Below the pieces are notes generated by a model. It ran no database searches, was not told the origin of the DNA, and was given only the letters and a program-made list of their open reading frames with translations. A stretch of DNA of 64,000 nt, taken from Yponomeuta sedellus (lineage: Eukaryota; Arthropoda; Insecta; Lepidoptera; Yponomeutidae). Shown one piece after another: positions 44,745-55,725 of the stretch (position 1 is the first letter of the stretch; each line of letters starts with the position of its first letter). Position numbers and translations under genes: made by a program. The stretch spans positions 15,250,269 through 15,314,268 of the forward strand of contig OW203725.1 of assembly GCA_934045075.1 (NCBI GenBank), given 5' to 3'.

Positions 44745-44905
44745 CCCTGAGGTATGGCAGCCAGGCAAGAACATCACAATCATGGATACACCCAGACGAA
44801 GTTCATTTGCACAAATGTCCGGCGGCTCCCAGTGGGAGTCGAACCGACAACCCCGGGGATAATAATCAAGCGTGATACCTCTAATCTAACGAGGCAGTTA
44901 ATGGA
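44745..44905 (-). repeat. tRNA-derived SINE, minus copy
   Basis: The minus strand reads GCCTCGTTAGATTAGAGGTA (A-box region) and GTCGGTTCGACTCCCACTGG (B box). The body CCATGATTGTGATGTTC recalls the SINE at 26551. Confidence 0.6.
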
Positions 44906-45480
44906 TTAATTTGTGTGCTTATTTTATTGTTGTAATTTTGACCAAGCAGTGTTGGTAGGCTCCCGGTGAGATGAGTACATGCAGTTTATAACTGCACGCA
45001 GATGGCCAGTGTTTAAAACTAGTTATGGCATTATTAACTTATTTGACGTCTCTAGAGGTAACATCTTTGATATACGACTGAATTTATACGACGACCTATG
45101 TTTACTAACCGGTTGTGTTGCTAGGTCGTAAAGCTAAGGCATTAATTAGTGTCCATGCCAAGCCATGATGTTATTTTCTTTGGTGTCTCATTTTAATCTC
45201 TATAGTACGTACTCGTAAGTATCTACTAGTACCACGTAATATTATGAACCATCACAATATTCTTCGCACACAAAATATTATCGTTGCTCTCATGTCTATT
45301 AAAGCAGTCTCATTATCACGTTTGATTGAATATGTCTTTGAGATTTTAAGGTTCCGTACCTCAAAAGGAAAAACACAATCGTTTTGGATAATTTTGTTGT
45401 CCGTATGTCAAAACCGTATACTCAGGGCTACAGTCCCTTGAAGCTGTGAAAATATGAAAAGAATAATTTAATACAAAAAA

Positions 45481-45640
45481 GTACGTAATACAGAGAGTAT
45501 TGTAAAGAGGTTCGAAATTTCACTATGCCGTGAGTCATCCATTAGCTCAGTTGGGAGAGCGCTGGCACGGTTAGCCAGAGATCGCGGGGTCGAGTCCCGG
45601 CATGGGTGGAATCTTTAACCGCTAAATTTGGCACTTGGCA
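45481..45640 (+). repeat. tRNA-Ile-like element, plus copy, 3' truncated
   Basis: CCATTAGCTCAGTTGGGAGA and TCGCGGGGTCGAGTCCCGG form the tRNA-like part at 45534-45608. The upstream body CAGAGAGTATTGTAAAGAGG is shared with the other copies. The tail after GCTAAATT is lost. Confidence 0.7.
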
Positions 45641-45784
45641 GGATTTTTTTATTTAACAGAAATCTCACGTTAATAAAGTAAGATGCTTTTGTTTTATTTA
45701 GCTAATGAAATGAAAAGGTTTTATTCAAAGTAGCGCAGAAACTGCGGCTTGAAATCTTCTAGACAATTATTTAAATACACCTAT

Positions 45785-46625
45785 ACTCAATACTCAATAC
45801 TTTATTGCATTCCACAAGTTTCAAGGTCGTTACATTATAACTTAACAGTTATTTGATAAGATCTTTGTGGACCCTGTAGGGCACGCAACATTTTAAAGTG
45901 CTATATAAAAGTATGTATTACATTAATTTAAATTTAATTTGATTAATTATCATACAATTTTAATTGATTATATTTATAAAGTTACATTTATACAATTATT
46001 TATCTCATTTCATCTAAACTATCTTTTAAATATTCTTCTATCGTATAATAACATTTTGAAATTAGTATTTTCTTTAAATCTTTATTGAAACTGTAGTCGT
46101 TATTTAATTCTTTCAGGTGATTTGGGAGTTTATTATAATTTTTTATAGCCATTACCAATGTACTGGAAGAGTGTAATTGCATTCGAGAGGTGGGTAATAA
46201 CAATTTATTTTTGTGTCTTATGGGTCTTATAGTGACATCTTCTTTTTTTATGAAAAGTTCTTTATGTTGTCTGACAAATTTTGAAATTTCTAATATGTAA
46301 ATAGATGGTAAGGTAAGTAGGTTATAATTTATAAAATATGGTTTACAATTGTCGGTATTCACTATATTTGCCATTATTCTAACCAATTTTTTTTGCTGGG
46401 TGAAGAGTTGCGGTGCGTCTGTACTGTTACCCCACATTATAATTCCATACGACAGCCAGGCGTAAGCGTATGCGTAATAAGTTAAGAGGGCTGTTTGCAC
46501 ATTAGTTGTTTTTTTTTACTTCTCGAAGACCGTATGCGAAGGATGACAATTTTGATTTATTTTTTTGTATATGTGCTTTCCAATTTATGTGCTTATCTAT
46601 AATTAATCCTAACAATGATTAATCC
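45785..46625 (-). pseudogene. 5'-truncated CR1/jockey-like LINE, RT C-terminus
   Basis: On the minus strand a frame from 46500 to 46000 (166 aa) reads as the region following the polymerase domain. It includes WLSYGIIMWGNSTDAPQLF, QKKLVRIM and LLTLPSIYILEISKFVRQH. Upstream, about 46625-46505 in another frame adds LIIDKHINWKAHIQ and SSFAYGLREVK, so a frameshift separates the parts at the T-run near 46510. The 3' UTR ends with GGAATGCAATAAAGTATTGAG and TATTGAG repeats (45785-45815), the usual AATAAAG plus microsatellite tail. No endonuclease or catalytic core remains. Confidence 0.75.
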
Positions 46626-46989
46626 TAAATCCTATGCTTTAACTTATTTTTAATAGGTTGATTAATTCGCGGCAAGTCTGTTTGCATTACTTCTCTAATG
46701 GAATTGGAATCGTTGCACAAAGTATTCTCTATCTATCTACATACATTTTGCTACGACGATTAATCTCTGATACCTATGAGGGTTTGTTGAGCCTCTCTAT
46801 AGGAATTCATGGTGTGCCTGTAGTAAACTCACGCTTGTATCTTAGAAGGGTAGGTAGAGGCCAAAGTCTGCCACTTGCTACGATTCTGACAGAATTAGCG
46901 AAGTTCAGCTGCTCTCGAGATGTGAGCTTTGCACATTCAGCGATTCATTTTTACATTATACATTATTATTTAATTAGCGGTTCTTTTGT
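46626..46989. other. non-coding; weak repeat copy at 46870-46975
   Basis: GAATTAGCGAAGTTCAGCTGC and CACATTCAGCGATTCATTTT are a diverged partial copy of the repeat at 25445-25680. Confidence 0.4.
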
Positions 46990-47190
46990 TAGCTATGTAC
47001 ATTTGTGATATTATAGTAGTAATACCACTTGCTAACGGCTATGAGAAAGATGGTGAGGAAACCTGAGCGTCTGAGGTGTTAAACTACATCAGCCCTTGAA
47101 GTCGTCAATCCGCGGTAGGCACGCGTGTTAATTAAGCTCATGCTCTCTTTTTCTGAGAGAAGACCTGTGGTCTGCACGTATAAAGCAGCA
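46990..47190. repeat. dispersed moth repeat
   Basis: GAGGAAACCTGAGCGTCTGAG and AGCTCATGCTCTC plus CTGAGAGAAGACC match the copy at 39700-39930. Confidence 0.5.
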
Positions 47191-47221
47191 TAAAAATATA
47201 TTATTTAAGTCCAATTAAATG

Positions 47222-48380
47222 CGGCGTGTGTGCATGCAACGACTTATGAACGTTGATGAAGCGAAGGTGATCTGTCAGGATCGTGGCAAATGGCAGTCCC
47301 TGGACTCTGCCTACCCCTCTGGGATACGGGCGTGAGGTTATGTATGTTAAGTCCAATTACTATTAATTTGTAAATCATCAAATATATCGAATTGACGTGT
47401 AACCTACAAATTATGAATAAATATGTCTACCTCAACACTGCCTCCCGACGTGTGGGTCTTGGCATGAACCTGAAAATGAATAACATCGCCGCGAGAAGGA
47501 CCCAATTGGGATGGACTGCATTCAAAAACCTACGTCAGGTTTTCTTTTCAGCTATTCTTAAAGTCTTACCACAATCTAACAATCAAACTAACGTTCGAAC
47601 TTACCTTCTTAAGCACCACATATTATCAGCTTGATTCCGGATTCACTTACTTAAGCCAGTAAGTGAATCCGGGATTAAGTTAATGAACTTAATGTTTATT
47701 ACCATATTATATAATATGAACTGTTGTGTATTGTATCGAGTGCACTCCGAAAATCACGCATAAACCTCCCAGGTTTTTGTGATTTTGATTTGTTTAATTT
47801 AACTATTTACACTTATGTGCCTTAAATAAATAAATAAAAAAAAAAATTCTGTAACGGATGCCTCCGTCTAAAGTTCTTCGTTTATACCATCTGACGCAGG
47901 CTGGATTATCACCGGTCTCGTAAACCGTAAACGAAATAGGGACAAAAACCAAAGCGATGGACAGATTGGAGCGAATGGAGAGCGTTAGTGGCAGAAGCTG
48001 CCCCATAGTCACGGCCCTCAGTGTTGAGAACATGAGGAAAAAGAAGCATTCCTCAGAGCCAGTGTGGCTTCCCAGTTATGATGGAGCTGAAACGTGGATG
48101 GCAGGACTAGACCATCGATTAAAAGTTCCTCAGTGAGTTATGGAACGGTCCATGGAGTCTCTTCGATTGATCACAACGAAATGAGAGAATCAGCCAAGAA
48201 CCTAGGTCACTGACTGACGTAGTCTATAAGATTAGCAAGCTGAAGTGGCAGTGGGACGATGGTTGACGGGGTACACAGGTTTTTAAGTGACGATCACCAC
48301 CCGGCAAATGTAGCGTATTATGGCCACTAACTAGCTAGATCCACGGTCTGAGGCAGATTGCTCTCAGTGACTGTTTAGTA
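47222..48380 (+). pseudogene. mosaic of RTE-like LINE fragments
   Basis: 47227-47335 encodes the intact C-terminus of a non-LTR element. It contains QRLMNVDEAKVICQDRGKW and ends SAYPSGIRA then TGA. After it, 47392-47634 encodes NTASRRVGLGMNL and then ARRTQLGWTAFKNLRQVF, two RTE-type segments joined by an internal deletion. 48085-48250 carries AGLDHRLKVPQ, MERSMESL and QQAEVAV-like remnants of the next region, with stops and shifts. In RTE-type elements these motifs follow the reverse transcriptase. A perfect 15-bp-arm palindrome (47637-47672) separates two parts. The order is not that of one intact element, so at least two insertions or rearrangements are involved. Confidence 0.65.
47637..47672. 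repeat. perfect palindrome, 15-bp arms
   Basis: CCGGATTCACTTACT and AGTAAGTGAATCCGG flank 6 bases. Confidence 0.9.
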
Positions 48381-48600
48381 GTAGAAGTTTTTATAAATCG
48401 TAAAAGTTATAAAAGCGTTTTATTTAAAAAGCTTCTGAAAGCGGTATCACTTCATTTTTATAAATAACACTGAGTTATAATGTTAAACGGGTCTAGTCGC
48501 GATTATTTATGAGAACTAAGTATGTGTATCACGAATCATTAAGAAATTCTTATAACACAGAGGTTAGATTTTAATAGTTCGTTAGATTTATGCACTCAGT

Positions 48601-48965
48601 ATCGAAGCGCTCGTGGCCTAGCGGAACCGGAGGATTGGAATCAATCACTTGGGTAAAGCAACAACAGGCGCGGTCAGGTCAGGTGGATGGGTGACCATCT
48701 CGTGACTACCGCTAGTGGCATTTTTTCCGAGCGCTTCCGTGCTTAGCAAGGCACGCTAAGCCGCAAGTAATGGCAGTCGTTATGCCATGTCAGAGGCCCT
48801 ATTGGCGGCTTGATAACTTTTGACAGTACGGCCCGCCACTGTCTTACCAACCCGGACTTAGCCCCCGTGGTAGAGTATGGCCTAACCTTCCTGCGATACA
48901 GGAAGATACCCTTGTCCCAGCAGTGGGGACATATAAAGGGTTGATATCGATGCACCCAGTATGGC
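48601..48965 (+). repeat. 5S-rRNA-like SINE
   Basis: The stretch 48644-48712 resembles the internal control region of 5S rRNA: ATCACTTGGGTAAAGCAAC, then GGTGGATGGGTGACC. A body with CCGTGCTTAGCAAGGCACG follows, and the 3' end reads CTTGTCCCAGCAGTGGGGAC. A minus copy lies at 53790-54145. It is not a functional 5S gene. Confidence 0.6.
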
Positions 48966-49139
48966 CAAATTAACGTCAAGAGTTCTGGGGCTCGTCCTCA
49001 ATGTGTCAAAGTTCTGGTTAACCTTCAGAGGAGTTATATAATTCCCGTCAGAAAACCAATGTCAAGATATTATTTAACGTTTGCTTACGTCGTGTCTTGA
49101 CTTGTTGTAAAATGTAAATAATTAAACATTAATAACGAT

Positions 49140-49240
49140 AACAACATTAATAAGGCCGCCATTTGTACTATATTTTTTATAAAATTTCTGTTACTGTAAT
49201 GTCAGTATTCATACAATAAAGAATATTCTATCTATCAGAC
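49140..49240 (+). repeat. LINE 3' tail fragment
   Basis: AATAAGGCCGCCATTTGTAC through ACAATAAAGAATATTC and TATC repeats. Close to the tail of the LINE at 22815. Confidence 0.65.
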
Positions 49241-49704
49241 GATATTGCAGACAAGCTTCTGTTACGTAGGCAACCTGCTGTTACCATAAATGTTTTAATC
49301 TGAAAATGAGGCAACCGTTGACCCTACCAAGAATTATATCTATATATAACCCGGCGCAGAAACAGTATATGTGTTATGCATGCTACTTGCAATTTTTGCA
49401 AGGTTATAGTCGACTATCCAATATATTATTTTAAATAAGTAATAGTGGTTTGTCACGACTCAACTAGCTATAAAATTGTATAAAGGTAAAAGCCACAAAT
49501 CTCTTTTCTACAAAGAAACTCTTCTCAGGCTGTTTGATGTACAAAGTGGTAGTGAGGTTTGAGATCTTCACGCGTGTCAGATGTTTATCTGGTTAAAAAT
49601 AACAGTACCTTCAGCAACTGTACCTACTCAGAAATTATTAAAGTTTCTTAAATGACCCTCACCTAATTCATAACTAATTGGTACTTACTTGAGGTTAGAT
49701 TAGA

Positions 49705-49830
49705 TTAGAACTCTTTATTGCACTCGCCAGAAAACAAAATACATTAAAAGACTTACATATCTAAGTTTTGCCGTATACAATTGGCGATCTTATCGCTAAA
49801 ACAGATCTCTTCCAGACAAGCTAAGAATGG
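49705..49830 (-). repeat. LINE 3' tail fragment with (TTAGA) microsatellite
   Basis: GATTAGATTAGAACTCTTTATT and GGCGATCTTATCGCTAAAAC, the inverse of the hairpin, GCC and AATAAAG tail. Confidence 0.6.
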
Positions 49831-51480
49831 ATAGAACTGAAAGATGAAGAGAGTACCTACTCTCTTACTCGTACACCTACCTACCTAGGTAGGTGTACCT
49901 ACATGAACCATATTGAAAGAATATGTACATAATCTGACTTACAACTAATATTAATTATATATTTAATAAAATACATTAACTATATAATATAATAAATAAT
50001 ACATATTAATATATTATACAAACATACCTACATACCTAATATACTAATAGATCTTGTTTGTTACTAAATCATTTACAATTGCTTGGTTATAATAAACTGA
50101 TGCTTAGATGCAGACGTGTATCATTAACTTTAATGACAGATTCTATTAAGGATTATACGAAACGACTTCGCGACCAGGACTTTGGATCATTGTAAAGTAA
50201 GTCTGATGCTGGGCACCTAAATGGACATAAACGAACGATTTAGTGTGTATTTCACGGCGATGACCCACGGCGAGTGAACGAACGCTGTGTGACGAGCAAG
50301 CGAGCGAGCGACAGTGATGCCACTTTGCTCCCGTTGGGTTAGGACAAGAAATGCCCTTACCCCCTAATACAGGTCATGGTCTATTTCCGTTCTAAATGTC
50401 ATCCCTTGAGACATTTTCTCAGTAATATTCAACTTAGTATTTTATCATTCTACAAACCATGGCCATGTCCCGACGTCGGCGCAGTTTGTCGTCCACTCAA
50501 ACTCATGTCGGGTGGAATAAAATGCTCAATATAATAATTTGTTATTCGGATTTGTTTGCTTACTGGACCTAAGGTCTAAAGTAGATTGGTTCACGGCTGA
50601 AAAAAAAAATGAGGCTTATGCCATAATATTCGTGTTGGACTGATGATTAGATTGGAATGAGCCACCAGAACATCATTTTCTAATGCACTTTTTCTAATAC
50701 CTACTACAAGTGCATACTCTGCGCAAATGCGCGTTCGAACAGATAGATACACTGTTAGACAGAGACAATTTTCTCTTTTCGGCTTACAGAATCCTTTGCA
50801 GATCAGATACAGATCCTTTTTTAGCATATAACCTAAATATTCAATGAACCAAATTGACTTGCCTATTTCTATTGCTAATAATTTTATATATTTAGTATCC
50901 GATTACAAATAGTGTCAAGAAACTATTCAATTTCACTGAAAGCTTAGAAGTTGCCAGAGTGCTCTTCAGCGTCTTGATATTCACTGTTTGTGACACATAA
51001 TAAATTAAAAAGCCTCTGAAAAACCAAGTATATATCCTATTTCCATACATTATTAAAAGTAATATAGAACATAATGCTCTGTATTATGAACGGTTGCACC
51101 ACACCGCAATCTATGACGTGACTGAAAAACAGGGCTGCACAGGCTTGCATATATTATGTAGTACTGAGACAATTGCCATTTCAAATGACCGTGACTGTGA
51201 AATTTGTTATTGTTGTTTTTGTTTTGTTGCTGTTATGACTAAATGTTTTTCTTCTTCTAGCCTTTATTTGTGTCCTCTAAGCCTATTGCCAAAGTTTAAT
51301 TGCGATCTGGCACGTTGTTTGTAAATAAAAACAATACGACGCTTGTATGGGAATTGCTCCCTGGGGAGCTGCCTTAAATCACATAGTAACAACACAGTGT
51401 AAACATAGACAAGACAGAAGCATACACGAATAACAGAAACATAGCCACTCGCCATATCAAAAAGAAGCACAGGTGTGTAT
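49831..51480. other. no gene seen
   Basis: AT-rich, likely intron of the minus-strand gene. A 20-base interrupted palindrome (CCTACCTACCTAGGTAGGTG) occurs near 49885-49904. ORFs here are unsupported. Confidence 0.45.
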
Positions 51481-51487
51481 AACATAC

Positions 51488-51712
51488 CGCCGTAGCAGAT
51501 CGCGAGGTGCGTCCCGTGCCGCCGGTGACCTGCAGGTGCAGCTTCACAGCCTCCACGCCGGAGCGCTTGGCCCGGTCCCGCACTGCCGCCGCCGCTGCCT
51601 CCTCCTCGCCCGCACGCTTCGAGACCCGCTTCTCGGGCTTTGCCCCCCGCACCTCCGCCTTCGCTCCTCGGTTATCTTTTTCCGACTTCCCCTTTCGCTC
51701 CCGTGTCTTCAT
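51488..51712 (-). CDS. first coding exon of a host gene, 75 codons
   Basis: On the minus strand an ATG at 51712-51710 in context AAAATGA opens exactly 75 codons, ending at GCTACGGCG|GTATGT (donor 51487-51482). An in-frame TGA lies upstream, which supports this start. The peptide is highly basic and disordered (MKTRERKGKSEKDNRG). It carries an Ala run (EEEAAAAAVRD) and ends LHLQVTGGTGRTSRSATA. Base composition is GC-rich, unlike flanking intron. It ends in phase 0, which fits the phase-0 acceptor of the exon at 26214. A GC-rich promoter-like block lies 330 bases upstream. I do not recognise the protein, and N-terminal disordered regions are poor guides to family. Confidence 0.65.
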
Positions 51713-52039
51713 TTTCAATTTACATTGAGTAGTAACAATACATCATTGTTGCCAAAATTGTCAGTCTAAACACAGCACGCGCCACAATAAACTATGGTTC
51801 CAGGCTCTATCTGAAGTCACAAGATTTTGACATGCGATAAGATATTTCCGTCAAAAGTTCAACGATAAAAACTATCAATACAGTTAGTCAGCTGTCTGAT
51901 GTGGGTACGTGACGGCTGAGGTCTTCTGTGTAAGCACGACCACGTGATCTATTAAAGCCTTGAACCGGAGACGTTATAAGAGCACCGTGTATGCGTCCGT
52001 TCGATTTGGGCTTTACGTAAACACTTAACACGTTGGGAG

Positions 52040-52160
52040 ATGAGATCTGTCCTCAGCGGTGGCGAGCGCGTGCAAGTGGCAGGCCCTCCGCCGGAGAGCT
52101 GCCGCCGCCGCGTCGCCGCACGCCCGCACCCGTCCGGGCACTTGCCCGATGTCGTAGCGT
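52040..52160 (-). promoter_or_regulatory. GC-rich promoter-like block
   Basis: Dense in CpG and GCCGCC-type triplets. It lies upstream (minus sense) of the ATG at 51712 and probably supplies the 5' UTR or core promoter. No TATA box was identified. ORFs through it are compositional. Confidence 0.45.
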
Positions 52161-52894
52161 ATTAATTAAGGAATCTTGTGACACTGACACAAACACAACA
52201 CAACCATTCCGCTTGGCCATAATTAACACTAATGTGTCCATATAAATACAATGAGTCACGTTGTGGTGTTCGTGGAACTCGTAAATCGGGCGCGACTATT
52301 TAACTTGTTCAAATCATTGTTATAGGTAGGTGAAAAATTCTTAAAATCAATTCGTGGAAAATCTTCCAAATCATGCACTTAGTGAGATGTCGTAATTGAA
52401 ACCGATTGATCGGTTAGGACACAATTGAGTATCACGCGGGAAATAATTGTTACTGGGTGTATTTCCATGTTTGTGTGGCAGACTTCCTTGCCTGGTTACC
52501 ATAACACACCCCGTGTCCTAGTTTGGCACCAATATAGGTGAATATGATGCGTGGAAGTTATTTAATTATGTACAGGATTATTGCTAAAATGGGTTATTAT
52601 TAAAATACGTCGGCTATTGTCATTTATAACAAGTTTTGTCCTTCGGTATTTCAAAACTTATTGTTCGATTTTCCACTTTTCAAATTCAAATACCGTTTGT
52701 TTGCTTTGTAGGACTCTGTTGGATAGATAATGAATGCTAATGAAAACTATAGAATAAACCATAAAATAGAATAATGATTACTAGGTAGCATGATGATTAG
52801 TAGAATTATTGACGAAAGACATATATCGAGCGAATGTGGTCGGTTAGGGGACATATTTTTATCAGTTAGGGGATGCATTAGCAAAGAAAATAAT
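52161..52894. other. no gene seen
   Basis: AT-rich upstream DNA without a recognisable element. Confidence 0.45.
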
Positions 52895-53030
52895 AAAAAG
52901 TACCCGCAACCGGCGTGCGTGCACGCAGCGACTAATGAATGCAGATGAAGCGACTAACAGGAACGTGACAAGTGGCACACCAAGGTCTCTGCCTACCCTA
53001 CTGCATTCAGGCGTGAGTTTATGTTATATT
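52895..53030 (+). repeat. RTE-like LINE C-terminal fragment
   Basis: RACTQRLMNADEA is readable, followed by a frameshift. TCTCTGCCTACCCTACTGC and GGCGTGAGTTTATGTTATAT end it. Confidence 0.6.
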
Positions 53031-53172
53031 CCGTACAATGATTTACTGAAGGCTGCAACGTTGGTAGAGCGCACATACCGCGAATTTAAAACAAAATTAT
53101 TTAAACCTTGATATTTGAATAATATAAATCTCAGAAAAACTTATAACAAAACGGTGGTTGACAATCTTATAA

Positions 53173-53240
53173 TCTAAATAGGTTTTTTAAAATTGTCCTT
53201 AGCACGGGTTAGTACATTAAAAATAAAAATAGTATAATCT
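53173..53240 (+). repeat. tail of tRNA-Ile-like element
   Basis: CTAAATAGGTTTTTTAAAATT and GTCCTTAGCACGGGTTAGTA, then AAAAATAAAAATAGTATA. Only the 3' module is present. Confidence 0.65.
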
Positions 53241-53340
53241 TATAATCCCATTGGGTGTCTCAGGGCTAATCAGAGTTTATCTATGAACCACTTTTTGTGC
53301 ATTTTTAAATGACCTTGCAAATACACCTCCTTATCTACAT

Positions 53341-53571
53341 CTACATGATCTCGTAGATTATATTATATTTATCTTCGACCGGGTATCGTAGATATACATC
53401 TAATTCCTTCTCTTCCATTATTGCCTGAAAAATGTCTCTTTTATTGAGAACAACATTTGTATTAAATAAGTTATACAAATCTATACTGTACTCTCCTGAT
53501 GTGAAAAGCCATCGGAATTCTAAATAAAATGGTCTTATTATTCGAGTTGCCGAGCTGCCGAGGATACCCAC
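53341..53571 (-). other. unrecognised open frame, possible exon
   Basis: A minus-strand frame of 76 codons reads like ordinary protein (FYLEFRWLFTSGEYSIDLYN, then AIMEEKELDVYLRYPVEDKY) and ends at TAG. A TTTTTCAG lies inside at about 53427, just before GCAATAATGGAAG, so the last third could be a separate exon. I recognise no family. Low confidence. Confidence 0.2.
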
Positions 53572-53789
53572 CGTGAAAACGAGGCCCGTCCGACCAGCGT
53601 ACGTGCTTGGTCTTCTTCTTAGCGTGTCGATGACAAGCCATCATGTGAAAGGTTTTGCCATTTGCCGTTTTGCCAGGACTCGCTGATTGTAGCCTAGGGT
53701 GCGGCAGACGTACAGGGTCAGAGAGTACGTAGTTTAGGGAGGCTCGTTTCATGCAACCCCACGGTGCTTGGTTTGAGGAACACCTTCTA

Positions 53790-54145
53790 GTCATCATCAT
53801 CACCCCATTATGTCCCCACCGAGGGGCACGGGTCTCTTCCCTGAGGAAGGCATAGGCCATACTCCACCACTGGGGCCAAGTCCAGATTTGTGGAGGCTTG
53901 CAAGACTAGTGGCTGGTCTTACTGTCAGAAGTTTTCAAGCCGCCCTAAGGCATCTGACTTGGCTTAACGACAGCCATCTGTCGAAGGCAGCCGGCACCAA
54001 CTGCTTAACGTGCCTTGCTAAGCACGGAACCACTCGGAAAAATGCCACTAGCGTTAGTCATAGACGGTCACCAATCCATGCACTGAAAGCGCCCTATGAA
54101 GCTTAACCTTCGTGGTAGTTTAAGATCGCTCAGGCAGCCGGGGGT
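53790..54145 (-). repeat. 5S-rRNA-like SINE, minus copy
   Basis: On the minus strand, GGATTGGTGACCGTC and AACGCTAGTGGCATTTTTCC match 48680-48725. CCGTGCTTAGCAAGGCACGT is shared exactly, and CCCGTGCCCCTCGGTGGGGA forms the 3' end. Confidence 0.6.
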
Positions 54146-54856
54146 ACGAGCAATTCTTTCTTTCGTTTTATTCTTACCTTCTAATACTTACTTTTAATTT
54201 CGTGGGTTGAAATAAGAAGCTCGATAATGTGTAGAAATTCGGTACAAAAGTTTTATTTCAAAAATATATTCTTAATGCGTCTCCGGCTCTCCAATGTTTG
54301 CTGGAAGAAAATCACTTACCGAGATTAAATTAGCTCGCCTTTATACATTTTAAAAATCGTAACTGGTTTTTTAACACGTTTTTTTCATAAAGTAAGCATC
54401 ATGAATCTCTCTAATTTCTCTGTGATAACTATTTTTAGAACATACAAGCTAGAACGTCACTACGTAACTTGGAATATTTTTATTCCATGGGAGCGGTAGT
54501 TATTAACGCAAAGCGCCTTAAGAAGCTTAGCTCAGTAATCTCTAATCTGTTCGTTTGAGCGTGGTAAAAGGGTATCAGTAAAAAACCTGAATAAAAAATA
54601 AACAACGACGAGATTGCACCATCCTTTTGCACATTTTGATTTTGAGTCCTGCTTGCTGAGTAGTTAATGCTCAGCAGGGTTCTTAGTTAATTTTTATTTT
54701 GGCCATAGTATTGATTTTTTTATATTTTATTGTTCGATTTAGGACAAATTCATTTAGCCTATTTCACTGGCGCAAACACGACGAATTGATTAATATCTTG
54801 TGTATCAAACTTTGACCATTGGTCGAGAAGCAGAGCTGTGAGGGAATATGGACATA
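54146..54856. other. no gene seen
   Basis: AT-rich DNA, no exon support. Confidence 0.45.
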
Positions 54857-55101
54857 CATACATGCATACATACATACATGCATACATATATGCATGCATG
54901 CATGCATATATACATACATACATACATACATACATACATACATACATACATACATACATACATACATACATACATACATACATACATACATACATACATA
55001 CATACATACATACATACATACATACATACATACATACATACATACATACATACATACATACATACATACATACATACATACATACATACATACATACATA
55101 C
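54857..55101 (+). repeat. (ACAT)n microsatellite, about 245 bp
   Basis: ACAT units. The first 55 bases are interrupted by GCAT variants (ATGCATGCATGCATGCAT); the remainder is pure. It yields six artefactual Tyr/His/Cys-repeat ORFs on both strands. Confidence 0.95.
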
Positions 55102-55650
55102 GAGCCAAACACACTACCCTCATTTTGGGCTCCAGCGCAGTCAGGTTAAAAGTGAAAAAAAATAGCGTATTTGATTAGTGGTGTTGTATGCGAGTAAACG
55201 ATTTTTTTAGGCTACCACGTCGTAAACTGAAATATGAACGTTGAAATCTGAAGCAAGTTAAATTTCAACGTTTGGTTTTCATGGCATTTAGTATTAGCCC
55301 CTTCTTTACATCAAAGCCATACAGGTTTCATCTTCCTACTTCCATCTACGGTCTCATCTTTACGAGAAGAGCAACCTCGCTTTATTTATCTACGTAATGC
55401 GAGATGGTGTCTAAAAAACGTTCATCGAGGTGTCGTGTAGCGGGGGCAGGGAAGGAATCCATGTGTTATACTCGTATAGACATTGGTTTTATTCATAACA
55501 GCTCGATTCCACTAAAACACTCCTTAGATATGTAGAAAATATGTGGTTACGTATTTTCTTTTGAAATGCCTCTGAGGAGTGTTTTAAAGAAACGTGTTTA
55601 TACAAAATAAGACATTAAATAAGACAAATAAAATACATTGTATGAAACCA

Positions 55651-55725
55651 GGCGTTACTTTGCGGAAATCCATAAAATCATTAAAATGTGAATTTAGCAA
55701 AGTCACTTTCACATTTTAAGACTGA
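55651..55725. repeat. short relative of the 56.9-kb element
   Basis: GGCGTTACTTTGCGGAAATC is shared exactly with 56861-56880. CATTAAAATGTGAA and TTCACATTTTAAG form inverted arms around 16 bases. Looks like a deletion derivative. Confidence 0.55.

Noticed and set aside
48644..48712. 5S rRNA gene
   Set aside because: Only the internal control region is similar; the ends do not pair and the unit is dispersed.
54759..55178. Six overlapping Tyr/His/Cys-repeat ORFs on both strands
   Set aside because: All are translations of the ACAT microsatellite.
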